Assembly: GCA_029834535.1 (NCBI GenBank) | Contig: JAQMWT010000416.1 | Location: 45,271 to 109,270 of the forward strand | DNA: 64,000 nucleotides | Direction of reading: 5' to 3' | DNA from: Chrysophaeum taylorii | Taxonomy: Eukaryota; Sar; Pelagophyceae; Pelagomonadales; Pelagomonadaceae | In this document: piece by piece, positions 21,124-31,257 of the stretch | How the letters are laid out: each line of letters opens with the position of its first letter | Position numbering within the stretch: the stretch's first letter is position 1 | Program-made: the position numbers and the translations under genes | Notes under the pieces: generated by a model | Told to the model about the DNA's origin: nothing | Seen by the model: the letters and a program-made list of their open reading frames with translations, nothing else | The model's database searches: none

Positions 21124-21978
21124 TTGCCGATCTTAGCATATCTTGCGTGCTTGCCAGGGAGAAGTGATGGCGACGCCTCGTGGGACGAGCCACGGCGTCT
21201 CGTGCCTAAAGAGCGCCGCGACACCGAGGGACGCGCGCGGCTTGCGCGGCGTCGCCCGAGCGAAGCTGAGAAGCAGAAGAAGCACCGCGACCTCGACGCG
21301 GACCAAAAGCGACATCGCGTGGGAGCGTGCGGCTATACTAGGAAAAGGACCGCGACCGAGCGCGAGAGCGTCGTGCTACCCGGCAGCCGCAACGGTAGGA
21401 AAAGGACCACGAGCGCGCGCGACAGCGTCGTGCTACCGCGCGGCCGCAACACGATTGAAATGGAACGTTCCACCGTCGTCTACTATTCCTCCGAAGAACT
21501 CGTCGTGACGCCTCAGAAAGTAGAACCGATGGAAAGCGCCGAAGAAATGATGGCGACACCTCAGGAACTCGCGGATGAGCAACGGCGTGTTTCTGGGGAG
21601 AATCACCGCGACGTCGACGCGAAGCAAAAACGCGAGCGTAGTGTCGCCGCAATGGCGCAAGACAAGGAAAAGAACGTCAAAGATCGCGACAGCGTCGTCT
21701 TGCCGCGCTGCCGCAACACAAAGAAAAAGAACGCGACCGAGGACGACAGCGTCGCGCTGCGGCGCTCGCTGACGACAAAGACAGGGGACGTGAGCGATCG
21801 CGACAGCGTCGCGCTGCGGCGCTCCCTGAAGACAAGGAAAAAGAACACGAACGAGCGCGACAGCGCCGCGCTGCGGTGCTCGCTGACATTTTCCTCTGTG
21901 ATCCCGGACCGGCACCTGCCGGTCCGGCCTGGCTCCCATGCTCGGGAGAGGTCGGAAGTTAGTTCGTTCGTTAGTTGA
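21124..21978 (+). CDS. ORF made of about 22-residue Arg/Lys-rich repeats
   Basis: An uninterrupted 284-codon frame. At least six copies of a unit like (K/R)xxxxxRDSV(V/A)L(P/R)RxxxT occur, mainly residues 75-100 and 185-260, reflecting a DNA repeat of roughly 66 bp. The middle part has Glu/Met-rich sequence (VEPMESAEEMMATPQELADE). The last about 25 codons run into repeat R copy 2, so the true gene end is probably lost. The opposite strand is also open over the repeats because of their composition, so the coding strand is not certain. No known family recognised. Confidence 0.35.
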   Translation: MPILAYLACLPGRSDGDASWDEPRRLVPKERRDTEGRARLARRRPSEAEKQKKHRDLDADQKRHRVGACGYTRKRTATERESVVLPGSRNGRKRTTSARDSVVLPRGRNTIEMERSTVVYYSSEELVVTPQKVEPMESAEEMMATPQELADEQRRVSGENHRDVDAKQKRERSVAAMAQDKEKNVKDRDSVVLPRCRNTKKKNATEDDSVALRRSLTTKTGDVSDRDSVALRRSLKTRKKNTNERDSAALRCSLTFSSVIPDRHLPVRPGSHARERSEVSSFVS

Positions 21979-21980
21979 GC
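21897..21980 (+). repeat. Dispersed repeat R, copy 2 (tail end only)
   Basis: The last about 60 bp of the R family followed by a GTTAGTTCGTTCGTTAG tail. It contains a perfect 11-bp inverted repeat with a 2-nt loop at 21904-21927 (CCGGACCGGCA / TGCCGGTCCGG). Confidence 0.65.
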
Positions 21981-22401
21981 CTCGGAGCTGCTAACAATAA
22001 TATTAATTATAGTATACCCTGCCTGGCGATGCGCGCCTCAGTTGCCGAGGATGACGACACCACACCCATCCCAGGCATATCGCACACGTTGGTGTACGGC
22101 TACAATCCCGACAAGACATACTGGGGCCTCAAACCCGAAAAAGAGCCCACCATCCGCACCCTTCTCGAACACGCCGGAATCTCCCTCGAAAAAACCAGCA
22201 TCCAGCCCATCTCCTAACCACCCTCATCTCCCATCAATGCCCGTCTCGAACACAAACTTTCTCCCAACACCTTCGCAAAACCCTCATCGCATTCATTACA
22301 ACCCCCAGCATTAGCCCTACGTGGCAAAAAAAGTCCACCCCCTCGCCAAACCCTCGTCGCATTTATTCAACGGATAGCCCCCATCAACAGCCCCAACGTT
22401 A
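21975..22401 (+). other. Short ORF fragment and Pro-rich spacer, unrecognised
   Basis: A short frame to 22217 contains a protein-like stretch (VYGYNPDKTYWGLKPEKEP, then LLEHAGISLEKTS). Pro/Asn/His-rich sequence follows without a recognised domain. It may be a fragment of an old gene; nothing else is visible before the LTR at 22402. Confidence 0.3.
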
Positions 22402-22540
22402 GCACCAGCCTGTCCCAGTGACACGCCACTGACACGCCACGCACGCGCCACGCACGCGCCACGCACGCGCCACGTCGCCTTTCCTGACACTAGGTCACAT
22501 GCCACGTTCACTTCATACACACATGACACTCATGCGGTTA
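22402..22540 (+). repeat. Copia-2 5' LTR
   Basis: Matches 27541-27668. It has one extra copy of an 11-bp unit (GCACGCGCCAC), which accounts for the length difference. It ends ...CATGCGGTTA, next to TGAGGCCCATG, which could be the primer binding region. Confidence 0.8.
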
Positions 22541-22580
22541 TGAGGCCCATGTTGTTCGTGTTCTAGCACGACGCTACCAC

Positions 22581-23250
22581 TTGCGGGCGAGTGTCATGTC
22601 GGCCACCGAGCTCAAGGATGCACGGAAGCGCCTGCCGGACATCGTCAGCCAGCTCCGCACTTTCAACCCCGACGGTGATGCGGTGGAGGACGCGACGCAC
22701 CTGCGACAATTCGAACAGGACGTCGTGGACTACGTCCAGTTCCTGGGTGATGATACCGGCTCCATCAGGCTCCCGCCGTTGACGCCCGATGCCGACCTGT
22801 TCCTGCTTTGCCTCCTGCGCCGCGGCACCGCGGCGGAGGCGCAGCGCATTGTCGACCGCTGCCAGACAGGTGCCGACGCTTTGGACCGCCTACGCCACCG
22901 CTTCGCCTTCAACAGCAAGACCGAACTCCGCCAGCACCTGCACGATCTGTCCTTCGTCTCGTTCGGCACACCCGACCTTCACCTCGCGGCCTTCGAGCGT
23001 AACATCACGGCCCTTGAGGCGTTGGGCGACACATTCACCGACACGGATCGAATGCTCTACTTCCTCGAGGGCCTCAAGGAACCCAAAGGGGGGGGTGACC
23101 TGGCGGAGGCCCACCGTCTCCTCGCGATTGAGTCCGCCCGGACAGGCACCTCGTACGACACCTTCATCAAGGTCTTTACCACGTACTGCCGCAACGCCGA
23201 TATCAGCCGCGGCGGCTCTCGCGCACGCGCCCGCCAGACCGCCGCGCAAA
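22581..23250 (+). CDS. Copia-2 Gag capsid
   Basis: Frame from an ATG at 22581 or, more likely, ATG 22596 (MSATELKDARKRLPDIVSQL). It encodes a helical capsid of about 210 residues (LRRGTAAEAQRIVDRCQTGA, FERNITALEALGD, RMLYFLEGLKEP). Beyond about 23215 this frame turns to low-complexity Ala/Thr/Arg. The coding signal moves to another frame, which contains the zinc knuckles, so a -1 shift (programmed or mutational) is needed. It packages element RNA. Confidence 0.75.
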
Positions 23251-24688
23251 CTGCTGCCCGCCCGGCCGCACCACGCTCAACTACGACTTCCGCCCGGACT
23301 GGACCCCAGTCCCGTTCTGCAACAAGTGCTACGGGCTCTTTCACACCGACCGCATATGCCCTGCCAACATCACGAGCCGTATGCCGTGCGCAATCTGCCG
23401 CTTCCCCACCCACCCCACCAACGACTGCCCGCTCAAGGTTCCCGGCTGGCAGCCCGGGGACGTCCTCTCGGTCCGCGACCTCCGCAAGTTGAGGGCTTTC
23501 CGGTACCGGGGCGCGCCACCCGCCCGCCCGGCCGCGCCGCCCGCCCCGCCAACTGAGGCGCCGCCCGCCCCGCAGGCCCCTCCGCATGCCCCGCAGGCCC
23601 CTCCACCTGAGCCCGCGCCGACAGCTGCCGCGGCCGCCCGCCGCACCACCGACGCCGGCCGGACCGGCTACACCATCGGCGCGCGCGCCTTTATGGCGCG
23701 CGGCGTCGAGCCACTGTTGGTCTCTCCCGGCGCCCTTCACCTGACGTTGCCGTTGCTCTTCGCGGCCGCCGCCGGGGCTATGCTCGGTCCCTGGCTCGAA
23801 GGCAGTGTTGCGCTGACCGCTCTCCTCCTTGTCCCCGGCCTTGCATGCATCCTCCGCACTGTCCCGTTCCCGCTCCTGTGCCGCACCACGGCGCGGGCAG
23901 CCCGTGCCCGCGCGGCGCCGCCAGACGACTACGAGGAGTGGCTCGTCGACTCAGCCTGCGACAACCACACACGGCCCGAGTACAGCACGGTGGTCTCCTA
24001 CACGAAGACGTGGCTGTCCTGGCTCCCGGGCGGCTTCTTCGACGGTGGGCGCCACAGCCACGCTGTCAGCGGACACGTTATCGAGAATGTCACGCTCCAG
24101 ACTACAGACGGACACATCGACGTCACCATCGCTGCCGCCATTACGCTCTCGCTCCCGCGGCTCTTCTCGGTCGACCAGTTCGACAAGAGCGGGGGGCGCT
24201 TCATCAGCGGGTCGCGCCCTCGCCTCGAGACGAGCGACGGCAAGATCATTCCCCTTATCAAGCGGGGAAAGGACTACGTGCTCATCACCCGGCGCACGGG
24301 GACCGAACCGGCGACGGCCGGTATTGCGGCCGTCACCGCCGCGCCCCCCGCCGCCGCCGCCGTAGCCGCCGCCGTTGCCGGACGCCGTCTCGCGCCGCGC
24401 GGCTTGTTTGGCTCGGCTTTCGTCTCCTCCCTCGTCGCGTCCGCGGTCTTGGCCGGCGCTATGGCTGCTGTGGCGTCGAGCCACGCCGTTGGGGCGGCAA
24501 TGCTGCAGCACCCGAGCGCACGGCCGGTCGACCCGGTCCTCATGCCGGGCCTCAGCCTCGACGACGTCAGCGCCCATCAGATGCTCGGCCACGCCAGCGA
24601 TGACCGCCGGGACGCCGCCCTGAAGCGGCTCGGCCTTCCCGCTGTCGGGCAAAGGCGGCACCCCACATGCTGCACCCTCGGCCGCTGA
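23230..24688 (+). pseudogene. Copia-2 nucleocapsid, protease and pre-integrase domain
   Basis: Read in one frame, two CCHC knuckles appear: CNKCYGLFHTDRIC (about 23310) and CAICRFPTHPTNDC (from 23387). A Pro/Ala-rich spacer, a hydrophobic stretch, the protease (EEWLVDSACDNHT, where copia proteases usually have DSGA) and a gag-pre-integrase motif (HQMLGHAS and CCTLGR) follow. The frame ends at a TGA (24686-24688) exactly where copia elements have GKxxR. Coding sequence continues in the same frame after the stop, so this is a single nonsense change. Protease would process the polyprotein. Confidence 0.78.
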
Positions 24689-25310
24689 CGCAAGGCGCCC
24701 ACGCATTCCACTACGACGAGCGCGACCACGGCACCCGACGGGGCCGTCGTTGAGGTCGACTTGCAAGGCCCCTTCAACCCGCCGACGCTCGGAGGGGCGC
24801 GGTATGGCCTCGACTTCGCCTTTCGGCGCCCGGCTCGCCTGGCGAGCTCGCTCATTGCCAAGAAGAGCGACGCGGCGGGGGAGCTCCCCGTGCTCATCGC
24901 GTCCGCGCGCGCGGCTGGGCTGCGCCCAACTACCCTCCGCGCGGACTTGGGGGGCGAGCTCGACAATCCGCACTTCCGTTCTGCGGCCGCCGCAACCGGC
25001 CTCGCCGTCGAGTACGTCGTCCCCGAACGCCACGTCAACGCCGCCGAGAACGCCCACATCCGGATTCTGGACGTGGCGCGTGCCAACGACGTCTTGGTCC
25101 GGAACGTGCTCCATCCCAAATTCAGGGGCCACTCCTACCTCTACGCCGTCCGCCAGGTGAACGTCGTCGGCGGCTACATCGGCGAGCACGAGGACATTAG
25201 CGGCATGGCGCCCTACGGCCCGCTCGTTGCCTACCGCGTCGACGCCGCGAAGAACGCCGAACGCGCCTTGATCGGGATATACCTAGGATGTCGAACCGAG
25301 CCGGCCCCGG
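24689..25310 (+). pseudogene. Copia-2 integrase core
   Basis: Same frame as the upstream segment after the TGA. Catalytic residues are VEVDLQGPF (first Asp), LRADLGGELDN (second Asp) and VNAAENAHI (Glu). GYIGEHEDISGMAPYGPLVA and IGIYLGC mark the integrase C-terminus. The frame then changes near 25300 to that of RT. It joins cDNA ends to target DNA. Confidence 0.82.
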
Positions 25311-27396
25311 AGCCGTCTACGTTGTTCCAGCGCCGCGACCGGGCTACGTACAGGACGACCTTCGCCTCGTGCGCACGACCGCGACCGTCCGCTTCCTCGC
25401 CGCACCGGGCACGCCTGTTACGACTGACGTGCTCCGCACCACCCTCAACAGCTTGCGTGAAGCGGCCACCGCCCCGCTCGCGGACGCCGATCCCCCGGCA
25501 CGGCCACCCCCCCCGCCCCCTAGCTTGACCCAAGCCTGCAAGATTGCGCGGGCGCACGCGACCGCCACGTCGGCCGGCGAACCCGCTCCCGACCACGCCC
25601 CGCTACCGGGCCTAGGCTTGTTCGACGACGACCAGGACCCTGCCTTATGGCACGAGGCGCCGCCCTCGACCTTCGTCGACGACTACGGACCCCCCGACCC
25701 GACGGCTCCCCGATCTCTTCGGGAGGCCCGTGGCCGCCCGGACGCGCCTGGCTGGACGGCGGAAGTCCTCAAGGAACACGGCGCCTTCTTCCAATTCGAG
25801 GCTATCCGCGTTGTCGCCGCCCGTAACGTCCCTGATGACGCCGTGGTCGTCGGCTGCATTATCGCCCTCGCCGTCAAGCGCGATGGCACGCAGAAGGAGC
25901 GCTCCTGCTACGACGGGGCTCAGGCCAAACGGACCGAGGCTGCGCACGCGCTCGCCGTCCCGGAGGACCACGACGATGCGCCTTGTAGCGTAACTGCGGT
26001 CTCACCCTCGTACGCGTCGCCATGCGCTGACAACAACGCCGTGCTCGTCTTCGAGGCCGTCTGCAACCGCTACGGCAATGTTGCCTGCGCCGGGGACGCT
26101 CGGTGCGCCTACCTCCAATCCCACCCACTCCTGCCTCATGAACGCCGCTACATGCGCCCGCCTCGCCACATTGGCGACTACATGGTAGACCTTCCTCCTG
26201 ACCAACGATACGACCCGGCTCGGTCGCTGTGGCTCACGCTCAAGCCTGTCTACGGCCAGCCCCATGCGGGTCGCATGTGGTATGAGACGTTCGTCGAGTA
26301 TCTCGGCCTTCTTGGCTTCCTCGAATCGCCGTACCACCCATGCTTCTTCTACCGCTATGAAGATGCTGGGCCGCCGACGGTACTCATCAGCGTTGTCGAC
26401 AACATTCCGCTCGCGGGCCAACCGGACGCCGTGGCTGAAGTGCGCGCTGCGCTCAGCGACCGTTTTGTCATGACGTGGGACGACGTCGCTCGCGACATCT
26501 GCGGCATCACCCTCGACTACCGTGCCGATGACTCTGTCTTCGCTCACCAGCGCCCGTACATCGACAAGGTCCTCGGCCACCTCGGCTACGGCTCGATCAC
26601 GGTTGGGCCTGCCACACCGATGCACCTGGACTTCAACGTCGACCCCAACGTACCCGACAAGACGGCCGACGGCGGCGACGTCCGTGCCGCGCTCGCCATC
26701 AACCCACGCGAGGCCATTGGCCTACTCATGTTCACGCGGGCGACGTTGCCCACCTTCGCGCGCACGGTTCACGTCCTGGCCACCGCCGTCAACGTGTGGT
26801 CCGAGCGCCACGCTCGGGCCCTCGACCGCGCCCTGCGCTGGCTCGCGGCGCACCGGGACCTTGGCATCCTGTTTTCTGCTGCCTACCGGGGCGCCTTCCA
26901 CCTCGCCGCTTACGCGGACGAGAGTCTCGGCTGTGAACTCGCTCGCGGTGCGCGCGGCTCTGCCCTCTCGCGCCTCGGTGGTGCCGTTCTCCTCCAGGGG
27001 GCCTGCGTCTCCGGGGCCAGTCGGCGCGTCTCTGCGACGTGCCACAGCACGCCGGAGATTGCCATCTTAGCCCTGTCTCACACTGTCCGTCGCCTTCTTG
27101 GCGTGCGCCATCTCATCCAGACCCTCGAGGGGGTCCGGCCGCCCCGCACCACGGTATGGTGTGATATCCAACCGGCACTGAAGATCGTCCGTCACCATCT
27201 TCTGTCGCCCAACTTGCGCCATCTGCGTATCGCCATCAATGCCCTAATTTGCGCAGTTGATACGTACGACTGTGCCTACAAGTACGTCAAGACGAAGCTC
27301 ATTTGCGCCAACGTCTTCGTTTCTAACGAGGACGCTGACCTCTTCGACCGCGATACTGCCTTCCTCACCGGTCATGCCACCCCTGACCTCGCCTAG
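25288..27396 (+). pseudogene. Copia-2 RT and RNase H
   Basis: A 702-codon open frame. RT has AGDARCAYLQSHPL (first catalytic Asp), LKPVYGQPHAGRMWYETFVE and, at 26392-26403, VVDN in place of the usual YVDD. The second catalytic Asp is therefore Asn. RNase H retains AYADESLG, STPEIAILA and VWCDIQPALKI. The Asn change alone should disable polymerisation, although the frame is otherwise long and clean. It ends 145 bp before the 3' LTR. Confidence 0.85.
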
Positions 27397-27540
27397 ACTC
27401 CTTTACCTTCCCTTGTCCTGGGGAGGTCCTACCTCGCTCTGTTCTTGTCCTCTTTCTCGCGCCCTTCTGATGCGCTTCGCTCCTTTCACGTGCCTCCTGC
27501 AGCCCTCTCTTCGCACCTGATCGCTTCGCCGGATGGGGAG

Positions 27541-27668
27541 GCACCAGCCTGTCCCAGTGACACGCCACTGACACGCCACGCACACACCACGCACGCGCCA
27601 CGTCGTCTTTCCTGACACTAGGTCACATGCCACGTTCACTTCATACACACATGACACTCATGCGGTTA
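27541..27668 (+). repeat. Copia-2 3' LTR
   Basis: Partner of 22402-22540, one 11-bp unit shorter. Preceded by a G-rich purine tract. No unambiguous target duplication was found: GTTA occurs at the left flank and at the LTR end. Confidence 0.8.
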
Positions 27669-27691
27669 ACCGATCTTAATTTAGGGTACCC

Positions 27692-29380
27692 CTATGGGAC
27701 GAAAGAAGTCGCCTGTTGGGACGAAGTGTTCAACGGTGCTACGTGGCTGCAACCCTGCCCTGACTCGCTTGAAAACCGCTCTAAAATGAGGAACGCGTGT
27801 GGGGTGGTTGGGGTGGGGTGGCAGACGCGCCTGGAATCGTGGGAATTCACGAGGTTAGGTAACGGCAGCGCGCTTAGTTGCGGCCGCGGCCGCGGCCGCG
27901 GCCGCGATGTCCAGCAGGCTTCGCGCTCAACGCCTCTCCGCCGTGCGCTTTGGCACCGCGACCACGGCCGTGCTTGCGCATTCAAGAGGATGCTCTTGGT
28001 GCTGACAACGACGACGATGCGGGTATCCGAGTCGCCGATCTCCAGGGTGCGATGCAAAAGAATTGGGTCGTGGTCGCCGATCATGTCGAGCATGCTCACG
28101 AAGGCGCCGAGGTCACGACCGTCAACCATCGCCTCCGTGTACGCGACCATGTCGCCCAAAGACAGGCTACTGAGCAGCTTGATGCGCATACGGCGGACGA
28201 AGCGCATCAGTTGCCTCCGATTCTTGTTGCCCTTGTGCAACTTGAACTGGTCCTTGTGAATAAGGCCGGTCGGGGTCCACGAGCCACTGGCGGATGGGCA
28301 TGGCGCGGGGTTTGGGGTCGGCGCCGAAGCGCGCCAGGATAGGGCCCTTGAGCAGCCGCGGGAGACCTCGACATTGTCGGGTGTCGCTGAGGTCGCTGGC
28401 GTGGTTCTGGTGCTCGCCGCTGAAGTAGAGCTCAACCTGACCAGTGGCGATGTGGCAATCGAGCTTCACCCTGGCCGGGCAGCACGGATTGTTCTTGCGA
28501 ACTCGCAGCCTATATATAGCATCACCTTGCTATGATCTGCACTGAGAGCGGTGGTCCCCGAGACTCCCACCTCGAATGGCTCAGAGAACGCACCTCGAGT
28601 TCGTTCTTAATGTGCGCGGGTCGCTCGCCAGTCTCGTACTAGCCGGTGTGGTTCTTGGTAGCGTTGATCCTGTAATCACCAGCGGCGACTACTGCGAGCT
28701 CGTACTTGCCGCTTGCTACCATGCCTCGCGGCTTGCGGTGCGAGCCGTCCTTGTTGTGGGTGACCTTGGTGGAGGCTTCCGACAGGGGCTCGATCTCGTC
28801 GTCCTCGTCGTCATCGTCGTCCTCATCGCCGTCCTCCTCGTCGTCGTCCTCCTCGACCTCCTCGTCATCCTCGACCTCATCGTTGTCGACCACGACCTCC
28901 CAACCTGCTTCCATGGGCTCGGTGCCCATGGCCATAAGCTCGTCGTCCTCCTCCTCCTCCTCGCCAAAACGGGGCCGCCGCGCAGAGTGCGTCATCTCAA
29001 CCGCGCTCTCGTCTCTTGTATCGAGTGTCTCCCCGCGGCTGCTGCGCTGGTGCGGCGGGGTTTGGCGTCGTTTGCTTGGATGGTTCACGCGCGCGCTCCT
29101 TGCGGTGAACGTCGACTCCGATGATGGTTCCCAGCCGCTTCGCAATACCGGCAAGGCCAACATTCCTCATCTCATTGCTGAAATCCCAGCCGAATGCGTC
29201 GCATGCATCGCGCACCATCTCAAGCACACAGGACGTTCCGTCGCACTCTTTCCCGTGAGCATCTTCAAAGCAGCGGCAAACACCTCGTTGAGTGGTCGCA
29301 GCGGTCGCTCCCCCATGCTGAGCGCTGACCGGGGTATTTGTGTAGCGTGCGCCATCGGGCCACACGTGCTCACTCACCAT
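27692..29380 (-). pseudogene. Decayed gene with FLYWCH/GCM-like zinc finger
   Basis: On the minus strand the coding signal runs from about 29380 leftwards. A Cys-rich N-terminal part comes first (CRCFEDAHGKECDGTSC), then a strongly acidic run (about 28790-28930). Near 28515-28395 a finger-like segment combines NPCCPARVKL, CHIATGQVEL and GEHQNH. This matches the C...C...HxH pattern of FLYWCH/WRKY-GCM fingers found in Mutator-like transposases and regulators. In another frame follow KDQFKLHKGNKNRR and SLGDMVAYTEAMVDGRDLGA (about 28240-28070). Several frame changes show decay. No DDE triad was found, so the transposase origin is inference. Confidence 0.4.
27878..27906. repeat. GCGGCC simple repeat
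   Basis: Short tandem run of GCGGCC units (NotI-like) within the decayed minus-strand gene. Confidence 0.8.
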
Positions 29381-29483
29381 GCCACGTGTGCCCCAGGAGT
29401 GACGTCACGACTTCAACCCATGGGCGTACAGGAGTGACGCCACGACTTCTATCGTCCCATGGGCGTACCCAAAAGGATCGGTC

Positions 29484-29740
29484 AAGTTTGGTCAACAAGT
29501 TCGGTCAATTTCTTCAAGTTTGCTCGATTTGATGCATGTTCAAGGGAAAATTCACAAGCTTGGTCACTTTCAATAGAAGTTTGATCAGTTAAGTTTGGTC
29601 ACTCCGAAGTTGCATTAAGTTTGATCAATCAGCCCTTCAAGTTTGATTAATAACCTTGTAAGTTTGGTCAACAAGTTTGATCACTACTCCTCAAACTCCC
29701 ACGGTAGTGACCAAACTTTGGCTTTGATAATCAAACTTAA
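29484..29740. repeat. Cluster of AAGTTTGRTCA motifs
   Basis: Eleven direct, partly degenerate copies start at 29484, 29498, 29516, 29556, 29577, 29591, 29607, 29617, 29639, 29660 and 29673. Two inverted copies (TGACCAAACTT near 29708, AATCAAACTTA near 29729) follow. Spacing is irregular (10-40 bp). A smaller group of similar motifs lies at 59639-59700. Confidence 0.7.
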
Positions 29741-29962
29741 GGAGGCTTTTTAAGGGGGCGCGTGAGCGCTTTTGGGGCGAAAATGTTTTAAAAACGAGAG
29801 CTAGATGGTGCAGCTACGCAGAATCTACCGTGGCGTTACACGCGAGCATGGGCACCCCCCCATGACCGCCTTAGAAGGAGATCCTAAGAGAGCGCGGCGA
29901 TGCGCAAGGAGAGCGGGTAGCGACGCGCGGCCTCGAGAGCAGATTCGCACGGCTTGGCGTAC

Positions 29963-30320
29963 TTAAGCTGGGCCCATTCTCGTGCCTTCCATCGTTCGTA
30001 GAAGCCACCCAAACCGCGACTCACCACGGTGGTGTTGCCGTGGTCGTACGTCATTCTTCAGCAACAAGCGGACATCGGACACCAGACTTACATGGTCTGC
30101 GTGAGACGGATCACCCCATTCTGCATCCCAAAATCCGAGAGGGAGCGCGTCTTTGATAATCGACTCGGGGTCGAGAACGCGAAACTCGACGACCTCGAGA
30201 AAATGCGCGCGCAACGCCCCTGGCGCACCCAAAGACTGTAGTCCCACACTTGTGCGGGACCGTACAGGACCACGTTCAGGAGTTCCTCACCGTCGCATAC
30301 GATCCGGAGTTACCTGTCCA
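29963..30320 (-). pseudogene. Unrecognised decayed coding fragment
   Basis: On the minus strand a coding-like stretch begins near 30310 (DGEELLNVVLYGPAQVWDYS). It switches frame near 30200 and continues (RAHFLEVVEFRVLDPESI, DALPLGFWDAEWGDPSHAD) to a stop at about 29963. I recognise no family. It may be related to the decayed minus-strand gene to its left, since orientation and composition agree. Confidence 0.35.
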
Positions 30321-30374
30321 GCTTGGACATAGGACGGCAACGCGAACACGTGCCGTAGAGACAGAAAATTTGAT

Positions 30375-30474
30375 GTCACCTGGGCGGAGTCCTTGTCGCA
30401 GTGGTAGAAGTGCTTGTCCTCTGTGCGTCCTGTCTCCTTCGACGCAGGGACAGCACTTGACAGTATCAGGTGAC
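30375..30474 (+). repeat. Foldback module H1
   Basis: A 100-nt unit, GTCACCTG...CAGGTGAC, with an inner AAGTGCT/AGCACTT pairing. It is followed by a conserved tail (about 60 nt), a run of G (from about 30512) and ATGGCGAAAATGAAATTTTC. Confidence 0.75.
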
Positions 30475-30565
30475 GGGCTTCTTGAGCGTGTAGTGTGTTA
30501 GCGATATAGAGAGGGGGGGGGGTGTGGGGGGGGGGATCATGGCGAAAATGAAATTTTCTACCTCT

Positions 30566-31235
30566 ACGCCCTCACAGAGCGAACTCGGGAGGAGGAGCTC
30601 TGGACCAAGAAAGGTCGACGAAGGAAAAGAGCGGACGGCGGGGAAGTAGCCGAAGAGGTTGCGGTCGTGAGAAGCTTGGTGGTTGGGCTTGGTGGCGGGC
30701 GACGGAGTCGTCCATGGAATCAGGGGAAGGGTCGGGGAAAGGTGCGTTGTAGTAGTTGTGGTCTTCGTCGTAGAGGCTGTATGAGGCCGAAAGTTCGATT
30801 CATGGGGGGTGGGTGATGCGGGCGGTGAGGTGTTGGAGGGTGGATTCGGCTAGAAGAAGGCCTGGAGGGGTGTAGGTGGTAAGGGGGCCGGGTCCTTTGT
30901 GTGGGAAGAGGGTATGTTTGAGTGGGGAGTCGCCGTAAGGTGGAGGTGGGTTACATGGTGGAGGCGAAGGAATGCGGTCCGGAGGGGACTTGGGGAAAGG
31001 AGTGTCGTGTGCGGGAGGAATAAGATGGTGTGAGGAGGCCGGGGTTCCGGGTCCGGGGCCGGGAAAGTGGAAGAGGGGTGGGTCGTGAGAGAGGTTGAGG
31101 GGAGTGACGCCCTCAGAAGAGGAACGTGGGGCGGAAGGGAGAGTCGGAGCGACAGTGGGTGTGGGAGCGAAAGGGGTAGGCGGTGAAGGAACAACTTGCG
31201 GCTGTGGTGCCGGTGGGGATATGGTGTCGGTGCAT
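30566..31235 (-). pseudogene. Pro-rich reading frame, duplication unit 1
   Basis: On the minus strand the plausible frame reads Pro/Ser/His-rich text containing LKHTLFPHKGPGPLTTYTPP and RTFGLIQPLRRRPQLLQRTF. The second duplication unit has the same peptide with a few changes. The xGPG pattern recalls the Gag-like family (FGHNGPG, YGCDGPG). Frameshifts are present and no start or domain can be fixed. Confidence 0.35.
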
Positions 31236-31257
31236 GGGTAGAGACAGAAAATTAGTT

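Larger units (their letters stand above)
22402..27668 (+). mobile_element. GC-rich copia element (copia-2)
   Basis: Direct terminal repeats of 139 bp (22402-22540) and 128 bp (27541-27668) enclose Gag, zinc knuckles, protease, integrase, RT and RNase H in standard copia order. Base composition is much richer in G and C than all neighbouring elements, with strong third-position C/G bias. The LTRs start GCACCAGCC rather than TG, and the boundary is therefore uncertain. A purine tract (GGATGGGGAG) precedes the 3' LTR. Confidence 0.88.

Noticed and set aside
24686-24688. In-frame TGA as possible selenocysteine or programmed readthrough in copia-2
   Set aside because: It replaces a codon in the GKxxR part of the pre-integrase motif, no structured element was seen downstream, and the same element has other lesions. 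A simple CGA to TGA mutation is more likely.
23951-25189. 412-codon minus-strand ORF
   Set aside because: It is antisense to the copia-2 protease/integrase with clear catalytic residues on the + strand. The high G+C content keeps the opposite frames open.
28576-29437. Val/Leu- and Ser-rich + strand ORFs, possibly membrane proteins
   Set aside because: They are the complement of an acidic Asp/Glu run on the minus strand. Homopolymeric Ser or Val/Leu runs result from reading the codons in reverse.
29740-29962. Gene in the GC-rich spacer
   Set aside because: No frame with coding character; nothing recognisable.
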